Positions 7,795 to 16,246 of a stretch of DNA of 64,000 nt are shown piece by piece. The notes beneath the pieces were generated by a model. The model worked only from the letters and a program-made list of their open reading frames with translations, was not told the DNA's origin and did not search any database. Where the stretch lies: assembly GCF_049959315.1 (NCBI RefSeq), contig NZ_CP188201.1. One strand, written 5' to 3'. Made by a program: the position numbers and the translations under genes. The DNA is from Serratia proteamaculans_D (GTDB lineage: Bacteria > Pseudomonadota > Gammaproteobacteria > Enterobacterales > Enterobacteriaceae). The stretch's first letter is position 1, and every line of letters begins with the position of its first letter.

Positions 7795-8538
7795 TCAATC
7801 TCTCCTTTTGATTGCATTGATTAAATTGCACCAGAAGGCGCTATAGTTTTCCCACTGCATAAATTGCGGCCCGCCCCAATGGGGGGAACAGTCACTGGCA
7901 AAACAGGCAACATGGCCTTTCTGATATTTACCCACCACCAGCAAAGGGTCGCCGTTAATCTCAGCCAGGGTTTCGTTACCGGGCTTGGCAATAAATTTGT
8001 TATAGCCCAGTAAAGGCGGCCATTCATTTAACCCACGGGTGATCGCATGACTCTTGTTCAGAGTGAGGGGTTTACAGCCTTGTGGTAATTCAACGCGGTC
8101 GTCGTGGTCCAGCATTTCAACCGGTAATACTTCGGCAAGAATGGTGTTTTTATAATTTGCCTTTGCCTCTATGCCGGTAAATGAAAGATAACCGCCTATC
8201 ATTAACGCCCCGCCCCCCATGGCGACATAGTCTTTTATCAGCGACAGGGCATTGGTCATTACTTTCATTTGATAAAAGGTTTTATTTTGCAATAAAAAGG
8301 TATTACTGCCGATATCGCTAATCACCACAGCATCATAAATCAGCAGTTCGTCCAACGTTTGTGGAAAGGCGGTTTGTACGGTATGTGCCGGCATGTAGTC
8401 AATGGAAATACCAGAGCCACGTAAGCAGGACAAAAGATAGTCTGCACCTTCTTCATATTTACTCGAGGTAAAACTGTCAAAGCCTTTAGAATGGATCATG
8501 TGAATATGCCATGACTCACCAATAAACAAAATCTTCAT
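7795..8538 (-). CDS. Glutamine-amidotransferase-like protein (DUF1355 type), function unknown
   Basis: 247-residue cytosolic protein with a flavodoxin-like class I amidotransferase fold. Beta-strand starts are visible at MKILFIGES, AVVISDIGS and GALMIGGYLSF. At the place of the nucleophile elbow the sequence is GGYLS. The usual GxCxG cysteine is replaced by tyrosine, so classical glutaminase chemistry is unlikely. The C-terminal block FASDCSPHWGGPQF is typical of the family. It is preceded by a near-ideal AAGGAGGTG. It lies between a nucleoside carrier and cytidine deaminase, which suggests a role in nucleoside metabolism, but the reaction is not known. Confidence 0.8.
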   Translation of the reverse strand: MKILFIGESWHIHMIHSKGFDSFTSSKYEEGADYLLSCLRGSGISIDYMPAHTVQTAFPQTLDELLIYDAVVISDIGSNTFLLQNKTFYQMKVMTNALSLIKDYVAMGGGALMIGGYLSFTGIEAKANYKNTILAEVLPVEMLDHDDRVELPQGCKPLTLNKSHAITRGLNEWPPLLGYNKFIAKPGNETLAEINGDPLLVVGKYQKGHVACFASDCSPHWGGPQFMQWENYSAFWCNLINAIKRRD

Positions 8539-8613
8539 TGCAACACCTCCTTATGTCGGTTGATTTTAAATACTGCCTGGATAAATATTCCTTAATCGAA
8601 CCTGCCAGAGGGG

Positions 8614-9798
8614 TTAAATGACTAATCCCGCTACCGCGGCCGATAAGAAACTCACCAACGTTGAGCCATACAACAGTTTCAGACTGAAACGGGAAACCAC
8701 ATTCCCCTGCTCCTCGTTCAGCGCTTTAATCGCCCCGGCCACAATGCCCACCGAAGTGAAGTTGGCAAAGGAAATAAGAAAGACCGACAGGATCCCTTCA
8801 GCACGTGGCGACAACGCGGCTTTAATCTGTTGCAGGTCAGTCATGGCAACGAATTCGTTGGCGACAATCTTGGTCGCCATGATACTGCCGACCTGCTGCG
8901 CCTCATGGGCCGGCACGCCAAGTACCCAGGCAAAAGGATAAAGCAGATAGCCCAGCAGGCCCTGAAAGCTGATGCCGAACAGGCTGCTAAACAACGCGTT
9001 GATGGCGGCAATCAGGGCAATAAAGCCCAGCAGCATGGCCGCAATGATTACTGCGACCTTAAAACCAGCAAGGATATATTCACCCAGCATTTCAAACAGG
9101 CTTTGTCCACGATGCAGATCCTGCATCTGAACCTCTTCCTCCAAATCAACACGATAAGGATTAATCAGTGACAGCACGATAAATGTGCTAAACATATTCA
9201 GAATCAATGACACTACGACATAGCGGGCATCGACCATATTGATATAGGCGCCGACCATAAAAACCGAAACGGTTGACATCGCAGTGGCCGCCATAGTGTA
9301 AATGCGGTTTTCGGACATCTTGCCCAGCACGTCTTTATAAACGATAAAGTTCTCTGACTGCCCCAGCAATAATGCGCTGACAGCATTAAAAGACTCCAGT
9401 TTTCCCATGCCATTGACTTTGGACAATACCGTCCCCACCACCCGGATAATGATCGGCAATAGATTGATGTGCTGAATAATACCGATTAATGCAGAAATGA
9501 AAATAATGGGGCATAACACATTAAGAAAGAAGAATGCCAACCCTTGCGCCCGCATTCCGCCAAATAAAAAATCGGTGCCTTCACCGGCAAACAGCATTAG
9601 CCCGTTGAACACGGTGGAAACCTGTGCAGTGAATCCGGTGCCAATATCAGAACGGAGGAACAGCCAGGCAAGTAATACCTCAATCACCAGCAGCTGAATA
9701 ATATAGCGGATTTTAATTAACTTTCGGTTATGACTTACCAGCAATGCCATTACCGTCACTAACAGACAAGAGAGAATAAAGTGAATCACCTGCGTCAT
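8614..9798 (-). CDS. NupC-family concentrative nucleoside transporter
   Basis: 394-residue inner-membrane protein of the CNT family, which brings in nucleosides with H+ or Na+. I start it at the ATG at 9798 (MTQVIHF), with GGAG six bases before it. Upstream in-frame ATGs would add polar residues. Family motifs include the NPYRVD loop and the late segment FANFTSVGIVAGAIKALN with the Asn and Ser/Thr pair of the substrate site. It is the first gene of the operon carrier–amidotransferase-like–cdd. A pyrimidine nucleoside is the likely substrate because cytidine deaminase is co-encoded. Confidence 0.88.
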   Translation of the reverse strand: MTQVIHFILSCLLVTVMALLVSHNRKLIKIRYIIQLLVIEVLLAWLFLRSDIGTGFTAQVSTVFNGLMLFAGEGTDFLFGGMRAQGLAFFFLNVLCPIIFISALIGIIQHINLLPIIIRVVGTVLSKVNGMGKLESFNAVSALLLGQSENFIVYKDVLGKMSENRIYTMAATAMSTVSVFMVGAYINMVDARYVVVSLILNMFSTFIVLSLINPYRVDLEEEVQMQDLHRGQSLFEMLGEYILAGFKVAVIIAAMLLGFIALIAAINALFSSLFGISFQGLLGYLLYPFAWVLGVPAHEAQQVGSIMATKIVANEFVAMTDLQQIKAALSPRAEGILSVFLISFANFTSVGIVAGAIKALNEEQGNVVSRFSLKLLYGSTLVSFLSAAVAGLVI

Positions 9799-9834
9799 AC
9801 GACACTCCATAGTATAATAACCGTCCTTTATTAA

Positions 9835-9929
9835 GGTATACCATGAGAGTAAATAACAATCATATAGACTCACATCACATAACAGGCCCTCAAAACCCTG
9901 TAATTAATTAAAAGGCGATGAATATCACA
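9835..9929 (-). promoter_or_regulatory. Candidate extended -10 with upstream CRP-like sites for the nucleoside operon
   Basis: On the minus strand TGGTATACC (9843–9835) is an extended -10. Two perfect TCACA half-sites (plus strand, at 9875–9879 and 9925–9929) define CRP-like 16-mers centred near 9871.5 and 9921.5. These would lie about 42 and 92 bases upstream of the start, an arrangement typical of CytR/CRP nucleoside promoters. The partner halves are poor (ATAGA and GGCGA), so this is tentative. Confidence 0.4.
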
Positions 9930-10014
9930 ACCTGTTTTTATAAAATATATTAATAACTAATATTAATGACAGAAACATATATACGACGTTCAATCTCTAA
10001 CCGTCGCCAGAGGG

Positions 10015-10045
10015 ATAAAAAAAGCCGGTCACCCAAGTGACCGGC
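10015..10045 (-). terminator. Intrinsic terminator of glyA
   Basis: GCCGGTCAC ccaa GTGACCGGC is a perfect 9 bp stem with a tetraloop, followed on the minus strand by seven T. It lies 34 bases after the glyA stop codon. Confidence 0.93.
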
Positions 10046-10078
10046 CTGACGCCTCAGCGTTTTTTACAGCAATGGAAA

Positions 10079-11332
10079 TTATGCGTAAACCGGCAGGCGG
10101 GCGCAGATATCCAGTACTTTCTTCTTGGTGCGTTCGATGGTGGCTTCATCGTTGATGTTGTCCAGCACGTCGCAGATCCAGCCGGCCAGTTCACGCACGT
10201 CAGCTTCTGTGAAGCCGCGACGGGTCACTGCCGGAGTACCGATACGCACACCGGAGGTGACGAACGGGCTCTTGGGATCGTTTGGCACGCTGTTTTTGTT
10301 CACGGTGATGTTGGCGCGGCCCAGGGCAGCGTCAGCTTCTTTACCGGTCAGGTTCTTATCAACCAGATCCAGCAGGAACAGATGGTTATGGGTGCCGCCG
10401 GAAACCACTTTGTAGCCGCGCTCCAGCACCACTTCCACCATAGCCTTGGCGTTTTTGGCCACTTGCTGCTGGTAAATTTTGAACTCAGGCTCCATGGCTT
10501 CTTTCAGCGCCACCGCTTTACCGGCGATCACGTGCATCAGCGGGCCGCCCTGGCCACCAGGGAACACGGCGGAGTTCAGCTTTTTATACAGATCTTCATC
10601 ACCGCCTTTCGCCAGGATCAGGCCGCCGCGCGGACCTGCCAGGGTCTTGTGGGTGGTGGTGGTCACGATGTGTGCGTGAGGAACCGGGTTCGGATAAACG
10701 CCGGCGGCGATCAGGCCTGCCACGTGCGCCATGTCAACGAACAGGTAAGCGCCGATGCTGTCGGCGATTTCACGCATTTTTGCCCAATCAACGATACCGG
10801 AGAAGGCAGAGAAGCCGCCGATGATCATTTTTGGTTTATGAGTCTGAGCCTGTTTCGCCAGATCTTCGTAGTCGATTTGACCTTTTTCGTCGATGCCGTA
10901 AGGCACCACGTTATACAGCTTGCCGGACAGGTTGACCGGTGAACCGTGGGTCAGGTGGCCGCCGTGCGCCAGATTCATGCCCAGAATGGTGTCACCCGGC
11001 TGCAGCAGCGCGGTATAGACAGCGAAGTTCGCCTGGGAGCCGGAGTGCGGCTGGACGTTGGCGTAATCTGCGCCGAACAGCTCTTTTGCGCGGTCGATGG
11101 CCAGTTGCTCAACGATATCCACGTATTCGCAGCCGCCGTAATAACGCTTGCCCGGATAACCTTCAGCGTATTTGTTGGTCAACTGGGAGCCCTGGGCCTG
11201 CATTACGCGCGGGCTGGTGTAGTTCTCAGACGCAATCAGCTCAATGTGCTCTTCCTGACGCACAACTTCTTGCTCCATTGCACGCCACAGTTCGGCATCG
11301 TAATCAGCAATGTTCATTTCACGCTTTAACAT
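10079..11332 (-). CDS. glyA: Serine hydroxymethyltransferase GlyA
   Basis: PLP enzyme that interconverts serine plus tetrahydrofolate with glycine plus 5,10-methylene-THF, the main source of one-carbon units. 417 residues, the same as E. coli. The PLP lysine lies in VTTTTHKTLAGPRGG near residue 229. The start ATG at 11332 follows an AGGAGAAGC stretch. The upstream region shared with hmp holds a PurR-type box, in line with known PurR control of glyA. Confidence 0.98.
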   Translation of the reverse strand: MLKREMNIADYDAELWRAMEQEVVRQEEHIELIASENYTSPRVMQAQGSQLTNKYAEGYPGKRYYGGCEYVDIVEQLAIDRAKELFGADYANVQPHSGSQANFAVYTALLQPGDTILGMNLAHGGHLTHGSPVNLSGKLYNVVPYGIDEKGQIDYEDLAKQAQTHKPKMIIGGFSAFSGIVDWAKMREIADSIGAYLFVDMAHVAGLIAAGVYPNPVPHAHIVTTTTHKTLAGPRGGLILAKGGDEDLYKKLNSAVFPGGQGGPLMHVIAGKAVALKEAMEPEFKIYQQQVAKNAKAMVEVVLERGYKVVSGGTHNHLFLLDLVDKNLTGKEADAALGRANITVNKNSVPNDPKSPFVTSGVRIGTPAVTRRGFTEADVRELAGWICDVLDNINDEATIERTKKKVLDICARLPVYA

Positions 11333-11451
11333 CCGGCTTCTCCTGACTAAATCAGCTAACTAAAAAATCACCAAATAACTACCCGTTCGGGTTCTGGGCC
11401 ACAGTGTAAACTGTTTCGCCCCACCGAGGATAGGCCTTGACAGAGGTTTTT

Positions 11452-11467
11452 ACGCAAACGATTGGCA
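11452..11467 (-). promoter_or_regulatory. Probable PurR operator of glyA
   Basis: The minus strand reads TGCCAATCGTTTGCGT and matches 12 of 16 positions of the PurR palindrome ACGCAAACGTTTGCGT. The last 12 bases look like the known E. coli glyA site. It lies about 120 bases before the glyA start. The rest of the 372 bp glyA–hmp gap shows nothing else I can name except the NsrR site next to hmp. Confidence 0.65.
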
Positions 11468-11643
11468 TTAGGCGCAGCAAGGCTTTGATCCGATAAAGCA
11501 CCCCATTCGACAACGGACTTTTACTCATACTGAGAATGCGGTTTTTTCATGTTCTGTGAGCGAGATCGTCGGCTGGCGACTCCGTAAGAAAAACAGGGGT
11601 ATTTACAGCCACGGCAGAAACCGTTAGGATGCGTTCAAACACA

Positions 11644-11666
11644 AAGATGCATTTTAAATACATCAT
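11644..11666 (+). promoter_or_regulatory. NsrR operator of hmp
   Basis: A 23-base imperfect palindrome, beginning AAGATGCATTTTAAATAC and ending in ATCAT, closely matches the NsrR site (AAGATGCATTT type) known in front of hmp in E. coli and Salmonella. It ends 38 bases before the hmp start codon. NsrR repression is relieved by nitric oxide, which fits the role of Hmp. Confidence 0.85.
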
Positions 11667-11704
11667 TAGAATATTCCAATAATGTCCGACCAAGGAGCGC
11701 CACC

Positions 11705-12895
11705 ATGCTGGATAGCCAAACCATCGCCACCGTAAAATCTACCATTCCCCTGCTGGCCGCTACCGGGCCAAAGCTGACCGCCCACTTCTACGACCGTATG
11801 TTCGAGCATAATCCCGAGTTAAAAGATGTGTTCAATATGAACAACCAGCGCAATGGCGATCAGCGTCAGGCCCTGTTCGATGCCATCTGCGCCTACGCCG
11901 TGAATATCGAGAATCTGGCGGCGCTGTTGCCAGCGGTGGAACGTATCGCCCAAAAGCATACCAGCCTGAATATTCGCCCGGACCAGTATCAGATTGTCGG
12001 CAGCCATCTGATTGCCACGCTGGACGAGATGTTCAGCCCGGGGCAGGAAGTGCTGGACGCCTGGGGCAAAGCCTATGGGGTGTTGGCGGACGTATTTATC
12101 CAGCGCGAAGGCCAGATTTACCAGGCCAGCGAAACTGCCGAGGGCGGCTGGCGCGATCGACGTGCATTCCGCATCGTCAAAAAGCAGCCACAGAGCGAAG
12201 TGATTTGCAGTTTCGTATTGGCACCGGTTGACGGGGGCAAGGTCATCGACTTCAAACCTGGCCAATACCTGGCGGTCTACATCAAGCACGACAGCATGGA
12301 AAATCAGGAAATTCGCCAATACTCACTGACCACCTCACCGAACGGCGAATACTATCGCATTGCGGTGAAACGAGAGGATCAGGGGAAAGTATCGAACTTC
12401 CTGCACCAGCAGGCCAAAGAAGGCGACGTAATTTATATCGCCCCGCCGCACGGGGATTTCTTCCTCGAAGCGCAACCGGAAACCCCGGTGGCACTGATCT
12501 CCGCCGGTGTCGGCCAAACACCGATGCTTGGCATGCTCCACACTCTGCACGATAACCAGCACCCTGCGGACGTGCACTGGCTGCACGCGGCGGAAAACGG
12601 CAGCGTTCACGCCTTTGCTGATGAAGTGGCGGATATTGCCGGCCGCATGCCGAATCTGAGCCGTCACGTGTGGTACAACCAACCGGGTGCCAATGATGTG
12701 GCAGGCCGCGACTACCAGAGCCGTGGCCTGATGAACCTCAGTGCCCTGCGCGAAACGCTTGCCACGCCGCAGATGCATTACTACTTCTGCGGGCCGCTGC
12801 CGTTTATGCAGTCTGTGGCCAGCCAACTGCTGGACATGGGCGTAGAGGCCGATCGCATCCACTATGAATGCTTCGGTCCGCACAAGGTCATGTAA
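11705..12895 (+). CDS. hmp: Flavohaemoprotein Hmp, nitric oxide dioxygenase
   Basis: Converts NO and O2 to nitrate using NAD(P)H, the main aerobic NO detoxifier. 396 residues, the same as E. coli. The globin domain (about 1–138) carries the distal YDRMF motif and the proximal histidine in QKHTSL. The FAD domain has RQYSLT and the NAD domain GVGQTPMLG. The C-terminus ECFGPHKVM is typical. The ATG at 11705 is preceded by AAGGAG. Confidence 0.98.
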   Translation: MLDSQTIATVKSTIPLLAATGPKLTAHFYDRMFEHNPELKDVFNMNNQRNGDQRQALFDAICAYAVNIENLAALLPAVERIAQKHTSLNIRPDQYQIVGSHLIATLDEMFSPGQEVLDAWGKAYGVLADVFIQREGQIYQASETAEGGWRDRRAFRIVKKQPQSEVICSFVLAPVDGGKVIDFKPGQYLAVYIKHDSMENQEIRQYSLTTSPNGEYYRIAVKREDQGKVSNFLHQQAKEGDVIYIAPPHGDFFLEAQPETPVALISAGVGQTPMLGMLHTLHDNQHPADVHWLHAAENGSVHAFADEVADIAGRMPNLSRHVWYNQPGANDVAGRDYQSRGLMNLSALRETLATPQMHYYFCGPLPFMQSVASQLLDMGVEADRIHYECFGPHKVM

Positions 12896-12901
12896 TTGAA
12901 A

Positions 12902-12925
12902 GGGGCGCGGCCTGTTACCGCGCCC
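12902..12925. terminator. Stem-loop between hmp and the cytochrome c gene
   Basis: GGGCGCGG and CCGCGCCC form an 8 bp GC stem with a 7-base loop, just after the hmp stop codon. The plus side lacks a T run. The minus side reads CCTTTCAATT, so termination is plausible but not strong in either direction. Confidence 0.55.
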
Positions 12926-12958
12926 TCAGACGGCTGATAATGTCCGTTATTAGGGAGA

Positions 12959-13010
12959 GCGTGCCGAAGGGGTCGTAGCGGCTTGCCCGCCGGAGTGCCC
13001 CTCGGTGCGC
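12959..13010. repeat. Imperfect GC-rich inverted repeat in the hmp–cytochrome c gap
   Basis: GCGTGCCGAAGGGG at 12959–12972 is nearly complementary to CCCCTCGGTGCGC at 12998–13010, with small bulges and a 25-base loop. It lies after the end of the polyamine operon. It may be a decayed repeat or an mRNA end structure. No other copy is visible in the window. Confidence 0.4.
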
Positions 13011-13059
13011 TAGGCCCGAGTATCTCTGTCTAACAAACAGCTCAACGCGCGCCCTTCCG

Positions 13060-14247
13060 TTATTTCTCCGCCAGCTTGCGTGTCTCTTTTACCTGCTGCG
13101 CCGTGACCGGTGCCGCCTGGTTGCCCCAGCTTCCCCGTAAATAACTCATCAGATCGGCAGCCTGCTGGTCATTCAAGTTCCAGGCGTAACCCGGCATGGC
13201 GAGCGCCGTAGCATGTTGGGTGATCGGCGTATGTGCCCCTTCCAACACCACGCGCAGTGCGGTAAGTGGATTATCCGCCGTGACCGTTGCGTTACCCGCC
13301 AATGCCGGAATGGTGTTGGCGCTGCCCTCACCTTTGTTACCGTGGCAGGTTGAACAGTACATGGCATAGCTGCGTTGCCCCGCTTGCCAATTGTCGACCG
13401 CCATGGCTACAGGTTTCTCCGCCGGCGCTTTCTCTGCCGCCAGACTGTGCAGATAAGTAGCAATAGCGTTCAAATCACCGTCGGTAAGATATTGCGTGCT
13501 GTGGCTAACCACGTCACTCATCGGCCCTGCGACGGCCGCATGTTGGCTGCGCCCGGTTTTCAGCAAGGCCATCACTTCATCCTGTTTCAGCCCGCGAATT
13601 CCAGATGCGTACCAACCATCGAGTTCGGCACCGCTCAGGAAGGCCGGATCTTTGCTGTCCAACCCTTTCTCCTGCATCGCCCAGCCGCGCGGCGTATGGC
13701 AACTGCCGCAGTGCCCAGCCCCTTGCACCAGATAGGCGCCACGGTTCCACTCGCTACTCTGGCTGCCGTCCGGCTGATAAGGCGTATCCTCATGGAACAG
13801 CTGGTTCCATATTGCCAACGGCCAACGCATCGACAGCGGCCAACTGATATCACTGGCGCGGTTGGCGGTGTTCTGCGCCGGGACTTCCTTCATCAGATAG
13901 TCGTACAGCGCACGCATATCTTCCGCGTTCATTTTGGCGTAAGAGGTGTACGGCATCGCCGGATACAGTCGATGGCCATCTTTGGCGATCCCCTGGCGCA
14001 TCGCACGGTCAAACTCGTCAAAGGAATAGGCGCCGATGCCCTGCTGTTTGTCCGGCGTAATATTGGTAGCGTAAATATTGCCCAGCGGGGTCGGAAACTT
14101 CATGCCACCGGCAAGCAAAGCCCCACCCGGCGTGGTATGGCAGGCGGTACAGTCACCGGTCCTGGCGACATATTCCCCGGCCGACATCGCCTGCGCCGAG
14201 CCCCCCGCCACCAGTAAGGTCAGTAAGTACAGTGAACGCATGCTCAT
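13060..14247 (-). CDS. Tri-haem cytochrome c, electron acceptor of the adjacent amine dehydrogenase
   Basis: 395-residue exported c-type cytochrome. The signal peptide spans about residues 1–20 (MRSLYLLTLLVAGGSAQA). There are three CxxCH haem sites: C33–H37, C180–H184 and C298–H302. This layout matches the cytochrome subunit of membrane-bound alcohol and gluconate dehydrogenases, which pass electrons to the quinone pool or oxidases. The start codon overlaps the spermidine dehydrogenase stop by 4 bp (ATGA), so the two are co-translated. The likely job is to take electrons from that periplasmic flavoenzyme. A specific partner oxidase is not encoded here. Confidence 0.85.
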   Translation of the reverse strand: MSMRSLYLLTLLVAGGSAQAMSAGEYVARTGDCTACHTTPGGALLAGGMKFPTPLGNIYATNITPDKQQGIGAYSFDEFDRAMRQGIAKDGHRLYPAMPYTSYAKMNAEDMRALYDYLMKEVPAQNTANRASDISWPLSMRWPLAIWNQLFHEDTPYQPDGSQSSEWNRGAYLVQGAGHCGSCHTPRGWAMQEKGLDSKDPAFLSGAELDGWYASGIRGLKQDEVMALLKTGRSQHAAVAGPMSDVVSHSTQYLTDGDLNAIATYLHSLAAEKAPAEKPVAMAVDNWQAGQRSYAMYCSTCHGNKGEGSANTIPALAGNATVTADNPLTALRVVLEGAHTPITQHATALAMPGYAWNLNDQQAADLMSYLRGSWGNQAAPVTAQQVKETRKLAEK

Positions 14248-16160
14248 GCTCCCTCCTTGGCGGCAGCGGGAACATGGCCGAAAGCCAGTTCATTAACCGC
14301 GCGCCACGCCTGATCGATCGCCGAGTTGGCGTACGGGCTCCAATCGGAGTCCGAGTTGGCAATCACAATTTTGCCGATCGGCTTACGCGCCGTCTCAATG
14401 ATTTTCTTCGCCTCGTCCTCGTCGTCAAACAACCCGTTGAGGAAGTAGGAATAGCCGTGCGACCAGCGGTTTACGGTAATCGCTTCTATATCACGTTGAT
14501 GATCAAAACCGGCAGAGCCGAGCATGCCCTGCAACTGCTCACGGATCATCTGCTCATGCACTTCAAACGGCGTGCCCAACAGCAAGGCTCGGCCTTTGCG
14601 CGACTGTTCACGCGGGCTTAACCCGCTGCCCGCCAACGTCGGTACATACACCATGTGCAGGCCAATCGGCTGGTTCGGATCGCGCGGGTGCTGGTAGCCG
14701 CCCATGCTCACCGGATAATCCAGCTTCACACGGCAATAAGGCGCCGTTGGCGAGTAAACTTCATGCACGCCCAGTTTAATAAACGACTGCCAGTTACGGA
14801 TCACCACTTTGCTGTACACCAGCGGCGACTTGACGTTCTGCTTCAGCGCCTGCTGCTGCTCCGGCGACATTTCCGGCACCAGATAAGGGATCATCATGTT
14901 GTAACCGGCCATCACTACCTGCCCGGCGCGCACCTTGGTCATTTTCTCGCCGGTCAGGTAGGTCACTTCGACCTTGTCGCCGACGTTGGCCGCGTGCAGC
15001 CCGGTGCTGTTCAACCGCAGTTTTACCGGTGACTCCGCCCGGTCAAGCTGGCTGTAGTCGAACTTCGCCAGCACTATGTCATTCATGTCCTTGCCGCCGG
15101 GCGCTACCGCCGGGATCAGATGACGCACCATTAAGCGTGTCAGCGTGGCGTTGCCATCCGGGAAGTGGAACACGTAAGGATCGTCGAGATCCGCCTGTGA
15201 CTCTTCATCCAGCGGCGGCAGGTTCATGCCGTTCAGGCCAGGCAGATCGCAAATACGCGCATCGCTGCACGAAGTGGCGTCGATGCCCACCGCCTGGAAG
15301 TCACTGGTGGTTTGTTGGAAATAGCGGATCGCCATTTCACTCAGGCCGACCTTGTCACGCAGGAACTCGGTATAACTGTGCTTGTCGAGCCATTCGCTTT
15401 TCTGCTCCTGGCTCATTTCCGGCAGGTAATCCTTATCCACGGTGTGCAGTGCAATCAGCGCCTGACGATCGCTTTCCGGCAGCGGGAAATCACCGATAAA
15501 GGCCTCGTAGGAACGGCCATTGAGACGATCATGGGGAATATCATCCGCCACCATACGACCAGGGTCACCGTTCACCACTTTGTCGACGCCGAAGTTTTTG
15601 CGATCGAAATAGACGCCGCGACTCAGGTTCAGATCAGGGTAGAAGGTTTTATCGAAAGCCTTTTCCAGATTGTCGATGCTGACGCCCAGCTTTTGCAGCA
15701 ACCCCATCGCCACCGGACTGAAGTTGGAGCGCGGCGACTGCAGCGACTCGCTGCCGCCGTAGCCGAGAATGGTGCCATTTTCGCTGCTGAACTCATTGCG
15801 CTTGGCGTGGCCGCCGAAGTCATCATGGTTGTCGATCAGCAAAATACGCTGCTGCTGACCTTTCATTTGCTGCCAGAAACAGGCCGCGGCCAGGCCGCTG
15901 ATACCGGCACCGACCACCACCAAATCAAACTCCTCTGTGGCCGGTACTGCGGCAAAATCGAAGGCCTTGCCGTCACGCCCCAGCTGGTGTGCATGCTCAA
16001 ACGAACCGGGATGGTTGCCGCGCAGCCCGGTCAGCGTCGGCGGGTAATAGAGGGTTTGATTGGCGGTTTGCGGCGATGCCCGCAGGATCTGCATCGGCGT
16101 TAACCCAGCGGCGATGGTGATCGCCACCCCATTAAGAAAATCGCGTCTGGTGATGCCCAT
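14244..16160 (-). CDS. spdH: Spermidine dehydrogenase-like flavoprotein, Tat-exported
   Basis: 638-residue FAD oxidoreductase. The N-terminus GITRRDFLNG followed by a hydrophobic stretch is a twin-arginine signal (R5, R6), so the folded protein is sent to the periplasm. The dinucleotide motif VVVGAGISGLAAA has glycines at 84, 86 and 89. Overall it resembles SpdH of Pseudomonas aeruginosa, and spermidine dehydrogenase was classically purified from Serratia marcescens. The expected reaction splits spermidine into 1,3-diaminopropane and 4-aminobutanal. It sits between an aminobutyraldehyde dehydrogenase gene and a tri-haem cytochrome gene, which fits well. Substrate choice among polyamines is inferred. 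Confidence 0.8.
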   Translation of the reverse strand: MGITRRDFLNGVAITIAAGLTPMQILRASPQTANQTLYYPPTLTGLRGNHPGSFEHAHQLGRDGKAFDFAAVPATEEFDLVVVGAGISGLAAACFWQQMKGQQQRILLIDNHDDFGGHAKRNEFSSENGTILGYGGSESLQSPRSNFSPVAMGLLQKLGVSIDNLEKAFDKTFYPDLNLSRGVYFDRKNFGVDKVVNGDPGRMVADDIPHDRLNGRSYEAFIGDFPLPESDRQALIALHTVDKDYLPEMSQEQKSEWLDKHSYTEFLRDKVGLSEMAIRYFQQTTSDFQAVGIDATSCSDARICDLPGLNGMNLPPLDEESQADLDDPYVFHFPDGNATLTRLMVRHLIPAVAPGGKDMNDIVLAKFDYSQLDRAESPVKLRLNSTGLHAANVGDKVEVTYLTGEKMTKVRAGQVVMAGYNMMIPYLVPEMSPEQQQALKQNVKSPLVYSKVVIRNWQSFIKLGVHEVYSPTAPYCRVKLDYPVSMGGYQHPRDPNQPIGLHMVYVPTLAGSGLSPREQSRKGRALLLGTPFEVHEQMIREQLQGMLGSAGFDHQRDIEAITVNRWSHGYSYFLNGLFDDEDEAKKIIETARKPIGKIVIANSDSDWSPYANSAIDQAWRAVNELAFGHVPAAAKEGA

Positions 16161-16246
16161 AATTGGCTTCCTTCTATTTTTATTATCATCAGACCGGCCG
16201 GAGCCGGTCTGAAAGCCGCGTTATTTTGCAGATAAAACCTGATAAA

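Noticed and set aside
7795..8538. Active class I glutamine amidotransferase
   Set aside because: The nucleophile-elbow cysteine is replaced by tyrosine (GGYLS), so only the fold is claimed.
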